A stretch of 64,000 nt of DNA from the NCBI RefSeq assembly GCF_933775445.1, contig NC_065877.1:18476001-18540000 (forward strand), given 5' to 3'. The DNA is from Argentina anserina. Lineage: Eukaryota > Streptophyta > Magnoliopsida > Rosales > Rosaceae. Below, one piece after another: positions 1 through 11,307 of this stretch; positions within the stretch are counted from its first letter, which is position 1, and each line of letters starts with the position of its first letter. The notes under the pieces are model-generated. The model did not search any database, was not told where the DNA came from, and was given only the letters and a program-made list of their open reading frames with translations. The position numbers and the translations under genes were made by a program.

Positions 1-1350
1 ATATGGTGTATGTCTTTTTCCAGAATTCATGTTCACTTGGCTTAGCTTGAAATTTGTTGTATCACATAATCACATTTTGCATCATCGGAGAATGAATGAT
101 GTGCATACCATATAATCACAGTATTGTATCATGTTCATTTTCCATCGAAAAGCCTGGTATCCATATAATCACAATTTGGGCTGTTTTTCGCCCATGGCTC
201 CTTGCTGTTGTATGAGTTGTAGGACTTGTAGCTCATGATCAAAGCTTCTCATATTAGTCTGTCATTTTTTGGTGAAGCACATAGTTTGCCCATCTCAACT
301 GTAATAAATTGAGAATGAGGAATTATCAAATGAGCCACACTACAGGCATGTCATATAAGCATTTTGAGCATTGACCTCCTTCAGATGGGCCAGGGCACTT
401 TCCTTGATAATTGTTATGAGTGTTTGTGTAGTTTATCAGTAAAGTTCTTTTGCATAAGGTGTAAGTGGCTGACCTGTGGGCTTGATGGGATAGAAGAACA
501 GCTAATTGCCTCTTCGTCAGTGATGGGGTGGGCAAGAAACACATCTCTTTTCTGTGGAGGAATGTAATAAAAAGAAGGAAATCTCTAGTTCACATGCAAG
601 GGTGGATGGGGCAAAAAATACAGAACAATTGCACTACTTTAGAGAACATTTTAGATTAATTCTCCACACACGGATTAGATGATTATAAGATCTACTTTTT
701 TATTTATTCATATAATTTGGTTAATTATCAGGTTTATAAAATGGTGTGGGTGCCAAAGCCTCTCTTGCCCTTGAATAGCTCCACCGCTGTTCACTTGTAA
801 ACGTGACTTCTAGCTTTCTATATGAAATCTCCGAAATGTTGTTCCATAATCTTAGAATTGCAATCTATTTCTACTCTAGAACATTGTTTTTCAGTAGTGC
901 TTCCTTTTCTTCATAACAAATTTGGTCATTCATCAAATTACATTATATCAAGGAAATAGTTCAAGTCTGCCTGTTTCGTATTTGGTCGTGTAGCATTGAT
1001 GTCCTTTTTCTTGTTCCGAGTTTAATAGCTTCTTGTTTTGTAGTCATGACTCATGACACAGATTTACTTCTTGGGTTCTGCATCTTATTGGTTAATGCTT
1101 CTGCACGAGAGGGTAGGATGAGTAAGAGAAACATGATGGTCGATAACACTGACGTTAACTGGACAAAATGATCATTGGAGTTATTACCTTAGCTCTTAGA
1201 GTGCAGTGTAAATAACATGGCACTTCATGGCATCAGACTATTCCCGGCACCACAAATGCATGTTGCTTTATTCTGTTAGATTTCGAGTCCTTAGAAGGAC
1301 ATTGTGCTGACTGAGAATTTGAAGTTCTGTTATGCTCTGTTGATTTGCAG
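1..1350 (+). other. intron of the PPR gene / upstream sequence
   Basis: No coding segment is recognisable here. The stretch ends in a pyrimidine-rich tract and TTTGCAG directly before the PPR coding exon, so at least its right part is the intron before that exon. The short open frames near 326-567 lack family similarity and codon character. The N-terminal exon(s) with the transit peptide should lie left of the window. Confidence 0.6.
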
Positions 1351-2598
1351 GTCTCAGAGTGGTTGGAGGCACATAAGCAGATTGAATTTACCGAAAAAGA
1401 TTATGCATCTCGCCTGGACTTGATTGGCAAAGTACGTGGCCTCTGGAAGGCAGAGAAGTATGTAGAGATGATCCCGCAATCCTTTAGAGGTGAGTTGATC
1501 TACCGAACCCTGTTGGCTAACTGTGTTGCTGCCAACAATTTGAAGAAAGCCGAGGACATTTTCAACAAAATGAAGGATCTAGAATTCCCAATTTCCCCAT
1601 TTACGTGCAACCAGTTGCTCCTTATTTACAAGAAGCATGACAAGAAAAAAATAGCAGATGTCTTGCTTTTGATGGAGAAGGAAAATGTGAAGCCGACTGC
1701 CTTCACTTATAAGCTCTTAATATCTGCTAAAGGCGAAGCCAATGACATTGCCGGCATGGAGCAAGTGTACAAGACTATGAAGGCTGAAGGCATTGAACCA
1801 GAATATACTGTTAAAGCTATCATGGCTAGGCATTATGCCTTTGGCGGACTGAAAGAAAAAGCTGAGGCTATGTTGAAGGAGATAGAAGGGGGTGATTTAA
1901 AGGAGAACCTCTGGGCTTGCCGAGCTTTGCTTCCCCTGTATGCAGAACTGGGTCAGGTTGATGAAGTGAGGAGAGTTTGGAATGCTTGTGCATCAAATCC
2001 TAGGGTTGAAGAATGCATGGCTGCAATTGAAGCTTGGGGAAAGCTGAATAACATTGAAGAAGCAGAGGCAATTTTTGATAGGATGGTGAAAACCTGGAAT
2101 AGACTTTCTTCCAAGCAGTATGCAGTGCTTTTAAAGGTGTATACGAACCATAATATGATTGCAAAGGGCAAAGATCTTGTGAAGCGTATGGCAGATAACA
2201 ATTGTGAAATTGGCCCATTGACTTGGGATGCACTTGTAAAACTCTATGTGGGAACTGGAGAGGTTGAAAAGGCTGACTCTATTTTGGCGAAGGCTGCTGA
2301 GAAGAGCCAGAAGAAGCCACTGTTTACTTCTTATATGGCTATAATGGAACAATATTCAAAGAGGGGTGATGTTCATAACTCAGAAAAAATATTGTATAGG
2401 ATGAGACAGGTCGGTTACATAGCTCGACTTCGTCAGTTCCAATGTCTTGTCCAGGCCTACATAAATGCCAATGCTCCAGCCTATGGACTCTGGGAGAGAA
2501 TGAAGTCAGATAATATATTTCCCAACAAAGCTTTGATTGGGCAGCTGACACGAGCCGATCCATTTAAGAAAACAGCAGCGTCTGATTTGCTTGATTGA
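1351..2598 (+). CDS. P-class pentatricopeptide repeat protein, last exon (5' partial)
   Basis: The exon opens after TTGCAG at 1350 and reads 415 codons to a TGA at 2596-2598. Helix-turn-helix PPR motifs of about 35 residues are visible one after another, for example segments starting LIYRTLLANC, FTYKLLISAK and LTWDALVKLY, each followed by a second helix ending in a KAE/KM-type segment. The end, FKKTAASDLLD, and the opening VSEWLEAHKQIEF match what I remember of the Arabidopsis At1g80270/At1g15480 group of mitochondrial P-class PPR proteins. Such proteins bind single-stranded RNA, one base per repeat, and act in organellar RNA stability or splicing. There is no E/DYW editing domain at the C terminus. 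The targeting peptide and first repeats are missing because they lie outside the window. The exact orthologue is inference. Confidence 0.9.
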   Translation, partial: VSEWLEAHKQIEFTEKDYASRLDLIGKVRGLWKAEKYVEMIPQSFRGELIYRTLLANCVAANNLKKAEDIFNKMKDLEFPISPFTCNQLLLIYKKHDKKKIADVLLLMEKENVKPTAFTYKLLISAKGEANDIAGMEQVYKTMKAEGIEPEYTVKAIMARHYAFGGLKEKAEAMLKEIEGGDLKENLWACRALLPLYAELGQVDEVRRVWNACASNPRVEECMAAIEAWGKLNNIEEAEAIFDRMVKTWNRLSSKQYAVLLKVYTNHNMIAKGKDLVKRMADNNCEIGPLTWDALVKLYVGTGEVEKADSILAKAAEKSQKKPLFTSYMAIMEQYSKRGDVHNSEKILYRMRQVGYIARLRQFQCLVQAYINANAPAYGLWERMKSDNIFPNKALIGQLTRADPFKKTAASDLLD

Positions 2599-3091
2599 GG
2601 AATTGGCCGGTTCTTCTGTAGATCGGTTAACCGAGTCTTCTGATCTATGAGCCACTATCTAAAGCTTTTATCTTTTTAGTCGAAACTATCTTCAACTTCG
2701 TAGGTTCAACATATTGAGATTTTGATGTTTTCCATGTATTGCTAGTTCAGAATTCACTTCCCCATGCCGGAGTATTTGTCTATCGTATCCCAAAAATCGG
2801 GCACCGTGGGATATTGATCTCGACTTTCATGGACATTGTTTCATTGTTCCTTCGTTGTTCCGCCCCTAGTATTAAATATGTTATGGTATCATCTTAATAA
2901 AGATGTTAGGGTTCTGTCTCTCCTAAAAGATGAAATGAATTGCTTTAGCTATTTTGTCCAGGTGCACTGGAGGGAACCTCTATGCAGAAACAGGACGAGG
3001 TGCGGACTCTAATGTATTGCACAGCCAATGTAGTCGAGATTCATTTCAGTACAGAGATACAAACAAATATAGGGTCAAAATATATGTGTTC
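2599..3091 (+). other. 3' UTR of the PPR gene and short intergenic spacer
   Basis: Only about 535 bp separate the PPR stop codon from the next start codon. An AATAAA hexamer at 2896-2901 is a plausible poly(A) signal for the PPR transcript. Nothing else is recognisable. Confidence 0.5.
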
Positions 3092-3099
3092 TATATATA
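3092..3099 (+). promoter_or_regulatory. probable TATA box of the GH31 gene
   Basis: TATATATA in the context CTATATATAG lies 35 bp upstream of the ATG at 3134. If transcription starts about 30 bp downstream, the 5' UTR would be only around ten bases, so an upstream alternative start cannot be excluded. Confidence 0.45.
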
Positions 3100-3133
3100 G
3101 TAAGCTCCTGAACTCGAAAGAAAGAAGAGAAAA

Positions 3134-6100
3134 ATGTGTAGCCTCAAGATCACCAAAAAGCACCACAAACACTTCAACAATCCTTTCCCTGGCGCCCCTA
3201 CATCTCTCCCGCTCATCCGAGGAAACCTCGTCTTCAATTCTCAAACCGTGCCTTCCCCCCAGCGCTTTCCAATTGGAAACGATTTTGAGGTCTCTTGGAA
3301 CACCACCAATGGCGGGTCTCTGTCGATTTCCCATCGATCGCAGCCGGAGAGAGCCATATGGTCCACCATTCCCGGTCAAGCCTTCGTCTCTGCAGCCGTG
3401 GCTCAAACACGAGTGGAAGAAAGCAGGGGCTCTTTTGTGGTCGAGGACGTTAGTGTTGATCTTGTCTGTCATCACCAAACCATTCAAGATATAAGAATGG
3501 TCAGTCAGTTTGACCATGACACTCCATCTGCATTTGGGTTCTCAGATTCTCAGGGTACCCAGTTCCCTGCTGTGCTCGTAAGTGGCTGGCTTTTCAATAC
3601 TGAGAAGAGGAAGAAGCGTTTTCTCAAAGGGTATGAAGGGAAGGGACCTTCTAGCTGTGCAAAGTATTGGGTCTTGTTTGAACAGAAATGCAATCATCAA
3701 GTTGGGTTCCAAGTGAAGATCGGACCACCCAACTTTGAATTCTCGTTTGTCACGAAAGCACCTAGTTATAAGGGTTTTAGAACAAGGCGCAGGCTCAGGT
3801 GGTTCTGGCCCAGAGGGTTTGTCTTGCTTCCCTCTGAGTCTGAGGCTCAGGAAATCAAAGAATTCAACAGGGTGTGCCTGACGTATTCAAGTGATGGGAA
3901 GGAGAGGTTTTATGGTTTTGGGGAGCAGTTCTCTTATATGGAGTTTAAGGGCAAAAGGGTGCCCATATTTGTTCAGGAACAGGGTATTGGGAGAGGAGAT
4001 CAGCCAATTACCTTTGCAGCTAACTTAATCAGTTACAGGTAATGAGATATATATTTCAAATTCTTAGTTATCCAATATGAGTGGTGTTGATTTCTTCCTC
4101 CTACTTTGCAGGGCTGGTGGCGATCGGACTACAACCTATGCTCCTTCCCCTTTCTATATGACTTCAAAGATGAAATCTCTTTACCTTGAAGGATATAATT
4201 ATTGCGTATTTGATCTGACACAACATGACAGAGTTCAGATACAGGTATATCTGTGGTTTGAATAACGCCATTTAATTATTATTTGGATTCTTCAGACTTA
4301 TATTTAGACCGAAGATTTAGGAACTGTAAGGCTGGGATTATAATCATGAGTGATTATTCAGTAATATATTGGAATTTAGATAGAATTGCCACAGTGTCTA
4401 AACTGGATAAAGAGCTAGCAAGAGAGCTACTGGATATGCTTGCTTTGCTTGCATAACCCCTACACACAATACACACACTGTATATATAATTATATGTATG
4501 TATATTTGCTTCTTCACATCAAAGATAAAAAAGAGACGTGTATGTATTACAAGTGCTTTATTAGATCAGGTGCTCTTATCAGTTAAAAACTTAATTAAAT
4601 GCTGTTCTTGAATAAACTTATAGGCATATTGTCTTCATGACACAATGGAAATTGGAGTTCAGCTCATTTATTCAAAGAGTCTTGCTCATATTGTTTGCTT
4701 GATCAATCTGAATCTATATGTGCAATACTTAGAAAATTCAGAGTTCGAACCTATTTCGCGGCAAAGTTGCAGGAAGTTATAGTTATACACATGATTAGTT
4801 TTGAATTTCATTGTCATTTTTTTGACTTGTTGAAACCAATATTATAAGAAATCCGGATCTATCATAGATATAGTAATGTGTAAATGGTTTGTTTGACAGT
4901 CATATCCTCATTTTATTGACTTTATAGGTATTTGTATTTATGATTAGGTAATCTATAGCTGCTTTTTAAATAAGATCCTGGTATATGGATTTTATAATTT
5001 GTGAATTTCCATTCTTACTTGTTCAGGGGTGACACACGTGTATTTTGGTTAGAGTATGTTTGATTTCATGATTTTCATCTAGGAAGTTCAACATATGGAA
5101 CGGGTTTAGAGAGGTTCTACTCTTTCAGTTGTTTTTATACTTTGTCCAAGGGGAGTCATAGCTTGCACTGTGTACTAGGTAAGTGTAAGCTGAATTAAAG
5201 CATTTGATTAATTGGATACCAAAGCTTACCTACATGCAATAATGTTGAATCAAGGTAGGGGATCTGGGGGAACCATTCATTTGGTTGGTGTTTGAGTTTA
5301 TATGTGCATTATACATGCTTTATTTTGATTGATAGCTTGCTGAATATTTATTTAATTTGGATGTAAATCATGAGAATGCGAATCAAACGTAGAGATGGAG
5401 AAAAGATGAGATTAATTTCTCAAGAGATCTAGCATTTTTGTACTAGTGAGCGAATACCAATGTACACCTGGGTGAACACCAGGCCTGAGAGAAAACCAAG
5501 GAACTAAGTGGATACAGAAAACCCCATCATATGTTTGGGAGAATTCCACTGTACTTTTGGCAGAACACGGGTTGATAAATGAAAAAAAAACTAATAAATG
5601 TTAATTAGATTGTGTATATATTAATGAGAAGTAGAGAGTGAATATAACATAAATGCGAGCATATATGCCAAACTTGTTTGCGTGTTACTTCTTTTAATTT
5701 GTTAATCAACCAAGCTCAGAAGTTTTTCCTCGTAAGTGTAGATTGTCTTGCAGGTGTTGAACAGTAATTTAGAAGCATTATAAGACCAGAATCTAGGGGG
5801 TGTAATAAGGGTATTTTGCCACTAGGATTAGATTGACGTCTGGTGGGAGAGTGGTTCTGAAATTTATTGGAATCTTCCTTGTTAATCTTTGTGAATAACT
5901 ATGTTTTGCTGTTTTCTTAGATTAACATGAACCAGTTTGTTAATCTTTTACTTGTTTGGTGTTTGTTTTCCTATTGATTTTTTTTAAACTTTATATACTT
6001 TTAAGAGCTTTGTGGATATTTTATCTTTTCATCTAATCAATGAAGTTCAGTTACTTATATAAAAGAAAATAGCCATATTTTTACTGGCTCAGCTCATTCA

Positions 6101-8932
6101 GTATCTTAAACGTGCAGTTTTCCATTTTGTGTATACTGGAGCTTGCAGATACATGGAGATTTAGTAGCAGGACGGATACTTCATGGAAACTCTCCAACTG
6201 AGCTCGTTGAATGTTTCACTGAAACCGTTGGGAGACCTCCTACACTTCCTGACTGGATTATTTCTGGAGCTGTTGTTGGCATGCAGGGCGGCACAGAATC
6301 TGTACGTCGTATTTGGAATGAGCTCGAGAGCTACAATGTTCCAATTTCAGCATTTTGGTTACAGGTATGTACGTCCCTCGTGGACCAAAAAATAGAAGTT
6401 CTATCCATATGTTCTTACATGTTTTTATTTTGCTTTTACTTGATGAAATCCATCAATATATGCAATGCATCATCTTCTTATTAGCTATTGAGCAACTTAA
6501 AACTGTAATAAAACTAGTTTGTAATTATTTCCACCAAATTTTGTTAAAGTAAAATGAATGACTGTAAGTGCGGTATTTAACCTGTCATACTTCTGTCACA
6601 GGATTGGGTGGGTCAGAGAGAGACCTTGGTTGGATCACAACTCTGGTGGAATTGGGAAGTAGATTCAACAAGGTATTCGGGATGGCAACATTTAATCAAA
6701 GATCTTAGTGCTCAGCATATTAAAGTGATGACATACTGCAACCCATGTCTAGCTCCGGTATATAAAGTTTTCTTCAATAACTAAATCCTGTATAAACTTT
6801 TCTTGTACAACTTCCACACACTCATTGTCACTAATCACTTTAAGATTCAAAAGCTGAATTGGGGTACGTGCAATCATTCTCTTTTCTTAACCAAGTGAAA
6901 TGAATGGCAATGTCTCTCATAGAACCATCTATGCTGGTACTTATTTTGCAGTGTCATGAAAAGCCAAACAGAAAGAGAAGCCTCTTTGAGGAGGCAAAGA
7001 AATTGGGCATATTAGTGAAAGACAAGCATGGAGAACCTTATATGGTTCCAAATACAGCTTTTGATGTAGGAATGTTAGACTTGACACATCCAGATACTGG
7101 AAATTGGTTCAAGCAGATTCTTCAAGAAATGGTTGATGATGGAGTCAGAGGATGGATGGCTGACTTTGGTGAAGGCCTGCCTGTGGATGCCATCCTCTAT
7201 TCAGGTTCAGAATCTCAACTTTATTCTTTTAAGGGTCCTCAATCTCATGACTTTGGTCATGCTGAGTTCTGTGATGCCGCATCAGGATGTGTGAATTGGG
7301 ATCTCTTAGAGCGAATTACTTTACTAGTTAAAAATTATCCCAACATACAAGGCTAGAAGACTAGGCTGTATAAGAGTTCTGCTATCAAAGAAAAAGGCAA
7401 GCATTTACATTTTGGATGCTTGCAGAATTGCAGGTCACATTTATGCCAACAAAAACAGAAATGACTTAGTTACTTATATTACTCTTCATGTTGAGTGTTC
7501 CATATGCTTTTCAATTTCAGTTATTAAATTGAATTATGTGTTTCATTCAGTCACCTAGAAGTTACAACTATAAATATTTCTTCAGAATGACATTGCAGAC
7601 ATAATGTTTCATTCATTATTATGCATTTCATTATTTATACTAGGATTTTGATTTATCATTTCAGGCCAAGATCCTATTTCAGCTCACAACAAGTACCCAG
7701 AGCTATGGGCTCAAATAAATAGAGAGTTTGTTGAAGAATGGAAAGCTAACCACGCAGGAATTGAGAAAGATCCACAAGAGGCCTTAGTGTTTTTCATGAG
7801 GGCTGGTTTTAGAGATAGCCCCAAATGGGGAATGCTCTTCTGGGAAGGAGATCAGATGGTAAGTTGGCAGATTCATGATGGAATAAAGAGTGCAGTTGTT
7901 GGTCTACTCAGCAGTGGAATTTCAGGGTATGCTTTCAATCACAGTGATATTGGAGGGTACTGTGCTGTAAATTTACCTTTCATCAGGTATCGCAGAAGTG
8001 AAGAGTTGCTTTTGCGATGGATGGAGCTAAATGCTTTCACCACTGTTTTCCGGACACATGAAGTAAGTTCAACATCTGCAACCTTAAATACATAGGAATC
8101 ATTATCAATAATCATCATTAGTAAAAGTATGAAGGGAAAAATTTATAATCTAGAGGCTTTAATGAAGTGGCAACTGGCAAGTACATAGATTAGTTAATTC
8201 CAAAGCTGTGAAATCATCATCGTACCGACGGTAAGCCTTACAATAAAAACAAATATGCAATGTCAATAGAGATTGAGGGTTTGTCTAATTATGTATATCA
8301 TTTTCACTGATGTTTGTATACCGCTAATTACTGCAGAAACATGTATGATTATGTCTCTCATGTGCTGATCTAACTGTCTCCCTTCTGCAAACTAGGGAAA
8401 CAAACCATCTGGTAACAGTCAATTCTACTCGAATAAGAGAACTCTAGCTCATTTTGCACGATTTGCTAAAGTCTATAAAGCTTGGAAGTTCTATAGAATC
8501 CAGCTTGTCAAGGTAATTCCTGAAACTCATTTATAACAATTTCATTATAGCTTCTGAGATTTTGTAGTAAATATGACAAACTTCCTCCCTACCTTATAGG
8601 AAGCAGCGCATAGAGGCCTGCCTGTATGCCGGCACTTATTTCTGCATTACCCAAATGATGAACATGTTCATAAATTAAGTTACCAGCAGTTCTTGATCGG
8701 TACTGAGATTTTGGTGGTGCCTGTCCTGGACAAAGGTATGAATGATGTGAAGGCTTATTTTCCAACTGGTAATAGCGGTTGGCAGCATGTGTGGACTGGG
8801 AAGCAGTTCAGTGAAGAGGGTTTTGAAAGCATAGTAGAAGCTCAAATTGGTTATCCTGCTGTATTTGTTAAGACTGGTTCTGTTGTTGGAGAGACGTTTT
8901 TGGAAAACCTCAGAGATTTGAAGATTCTTTAA
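3134..8932 (+). CDS. GH31 glycosidase, sulfoquinovosidase (YihQ)-like, eight exons
   Basis: Exons: 3134-4038, 4112-4244, 6149-6364, 6602-6757, 6952-7204, 7665-8062, 8396-8512, 8600-8932. All introns are GT-AG, phases agree, and the sum is 2511 nt (836 residues plus TAA). Residues about 1-330 form the N-terminal beta domain; the rest is the GH31 barrel and C-terminal sheets. The nucleophile is Asp541 in WMADFGE and the acid/base is Asp617 in WEGDQ. Aligned by spacing with E. coli YihQ, Gln392, Gln418, Trp434 and Tyr653 match the QQ-W-Y sugar-pocket residues, but the position of sulfonate-binding Arg301 is Gln431. The family hydrolyses alpha-glycosides; the bacterial member releases sulfoquinovose from the thylakoid sulfolipid headgroup. 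Here the fold is certain and the substrate is not. The first intron is 73 bp and the second 1.9 kb. No obvious N-terminal signal peptide is visible. Confidence 0.93.
4245..6148 (+). other. long intron 2 of the GH31 gene
   Basis: This 1.9-kb AT-rich intron starts GTATAT and ends TTGCAG. I see no coding segment or clear transposon termini in it. Confidence 0.75.
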
Positions 8933-9107
8933 GTAGAGGTTCCTATTTTTGGCAATGTTTTTAGGGTGATCTATGCCACTATGTGATTAACTTTTCAATC
9001 ATAGATGTGAAGATAAACTATTCACTTTGTAGGGATATAATCATGAGTGTCACCCAAAACTCATCCCTTAGAAAAAATGCACAGAAGAGCAAAATCCATA
9101 TTATATT

Positions 9108-10192
9108 GGCATAAATGCCGATTTACACCCCAAACTTGGCTGAAATTGTCAATTTGCACCTTAAACTTGCATTTGAGTCAATTTACCTCCTAAACTTGGT
9201 AAAAATTGCCGATTTACACCCCGAACTTGTATTTGAGTCAATTTACCTCCTAAACTTGGTAAAAATTACCGATTTGCACCACATCTGTTAAATTTAACTG
9301 TTTTTATCCAATTTTGCGTCACATGTCATGCACATGAGGGGTAATGTTGTCATTTTCTATTTATATTTTTCTTAAAAATAAATAAAAATATTCTTTAAAA
9401 TGAGAATTATTTTGTTAATCAAATTATTTATTTACATCTTTTTTTCTACATACTTAACCCTACTTTGAATTATATATTCAATATACCCACCATTCAAATA
9501 TAGTGTGTTGTGTATAAATATATTTTTATATCTACACATTGTTGGAGGATGAACAAAACGAGAATAATAACGACGTAATAGAACAGAACGTAACCGTTTA
9601 TTGATTGATAATGAAGCCAATATATGGGCATTGCATAACCACAATCCCGTAGGATTCGGAGTCCTAATCTATTACAGAGATGCGAATCTATCTCTAACAG
9701 GAAACCTAATAAGGCTAAGACACACACAATGGTAGAATAATAATTCTCTCAGAACACACATTTATTTTTAATTTTCAATGTATTTATTTATTTATATTTT
9801 TTCTAATATCTTTTAACATACCATATCACATGAAATAATAAATATATAAATCAATAACATGTTTCGAAAAAAAAAACATTGTAGCAAGTGTTCCTCTTAA
9901 GTAATTTTATTAATTTATTTCATTATTCAATATGAATAAATATATAATGACAATATTACCCCTTAAATGCATGACATGTGACGCAAAATTGGATAGAAAC
10001 AGTTAAATTTAACGGATAGGGTGCAAATCGGCAATTTTTACCAAGTTTAGGAGGTAAATTGACTCAAATACAAGTTCGGGGTGTAAATCGGCAATTTTTA
10101 CCAAATTTAGGAGGTAAATTGACTCAAATACAAGTTCTGGGTGTAAATTGACAATTTCAACCAAATTTGGGGTGCAAATCGACATTTATGCC
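9108..10192. mobile_element. MULE-type non-autonomous inverted-repeat element, copy 1
   Basis: The two ends are long inverted repeats of several hundred bp, beginning GGCATAAATG on the left and closing CATTTATGCC on the right. They are flanked by a perfect 9-bp direct repeat TATTATATT at 9099-9107 and 10193-10201. A 9-bp duplication is the signature of Mutator-superfamily transposition. Each arm holds two or three subrepeats of about 60 bp built around CCTAAACTTGG and AAAATTGCCGATTT. No transposase frame is visible, so it must be moved in trans. A solo LTR sits in its centre (9540-9756). It lies about 170 bp downstream of the GH31 stop codon. A second copy is at 27143-28274. Confidence 0.85.
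9540..9756 (-). mobile_element. solo copia-type LTR nested in MULE copy 1
   Basis: Read on the minus strand it starts TGTTCTGAGAG and ends CCTCCAACA (217 bp). It is flanked by the 5-bp duplication CACAT (9535-9539 and 9757-9761). It is clearly related to the 184-bp LTRs at 36031 and 46964, sharing the blocks around GGTTTCCTGTTA and AATCCTACGGGATTGTGG. Confidence 0.85.
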
Positions 10193-10201
10193 TATTATAT
10201 T

Positions 10202-10721
10202 TGGACAAGACAGATCGTTACCGATCACATAGATATAGTGATATACAGAGCCACAATATGAGACTATGGAAGTCTATGAATCGTGGAAATTAATCAAATA
10301 TGATATCAGGAAATTCGATTTGATTTTTAGTCAAACAATCAATACAAAAGGGCATCCTGATTCTTCTTGTTGAACATAATCCTTATATATCCATCAGGAC
10401 CATTATATATCATTTCAAAAGGGCATCGTTCATACCAGAACATAAGCTGAAATGTTGATTTCCTAGTCTCTTAAATGTGTTTAGGTCGAACGTGACTCAA
10501 GAAAATGACCGGGTTGAGTGTATGGTTGCTTTAGTTGATTTCCAGATAGAGATAAAACTCATAAAAGGGAAAAAAAGGTTTGAAACTTGAGTTGAATTGT
10601 TAACAATAAGTCAATTTTTCTCGCAAGTTACTCATGTGAATTTGCTTCTCATCTGCTCTTGTTATAGATGTGTGCGTGTGCAGCATATGATTGAAAGGAT
10701 CAATAGCAAAATAGATTGTGT
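10202..10721. other. intergenic sequence, nothing coding
   Basis: No gene or transposon terminus is recognisable. The segment 10223-10316 resembles the reverse complement of 19606-19677, so it may be a low-copy repeat. Confidence 0.4.
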
Positions 10722-10759
10722 AATTATTATTATTATTATTATTTTGTCACAAACGGGAC

Positions 10760-11307
10760 CTAAAATGCCCAACAGAGAAACAAAAGAAAACGACCAAGTG
10801 CTAAAACAAGCACCAGATCTCCTGACCTAGAGACAGAATTAAGATCATCAAGGTATGCTTGAGAGGCATGCACAGGAGGACTGTCAAACTTCACCAGACC
10901 AATATCATGACTAGTGCTAAACTTGGCCAAAGCATCAGCAGTCATAATACATTCTTTAAAAATATTCACCAACTTCACATTGTCCATAGACGCCATCAGA
11001 TCATTGCAACTTTTAACCAAAGATTCCAATGGATGGTGGATAGGTTGGAGTTTTGTAACAAATGAACTAACACTGCAGAATCAATCTCAATCTCCAAATT
11101 CTTGATATTCAAGTTAATAGCAGCCTTCAACCCAAAACAGAGGCCCCAAGCTTCTGCATCTAGAATCTCACCAATTCCCAAATTCACTTGAAATCCAGTG
11201 ATCCAAATTTCCAAATGGTCTCTAATTACCCCACCTGCACCAATTTTGCCTAAGGCTATAGCTCTAGTGGCATCAGTGTTGAGCTTGAAAAAAATTTCAG
11301 GGGGCAT
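10760..11307 (-). pseudogene. LINE RNase H (RVT_3) domain remnant
   Basis: Two overlapping minus-strand frames, 11307-10996 and 11029-10760, together give an RVT_3 RNase H. It starts IFFKLNTDATRA and GAGGVIRDH, followed by AEAWGLCFGLKAA and ending near ADALAKFSTSHD. At least one frameshift separates the halves around 11000. Confidence 0.75.

Noticed and set aside
3041..3517. 158-codon minus-strand frame
   Set aside because: It is the shadow of GH31 exon 1, which has clear homology on the plus strand.
7205..7356. Continuation of the GH31 exon 5 frame to a stop at 7356
   Set aside because: Reading through would end the enzyme before its acid/base residue. The donor at 7205 and acceptor before 7665 restore the family sequence in phase. 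A minor unspliced isoform is possible but unsupported.
10722..10745. Independent ATT microsatellite
   Set aside because: Its place directly at the 3' end of the LINE makes it more likely the element's TAA tail.
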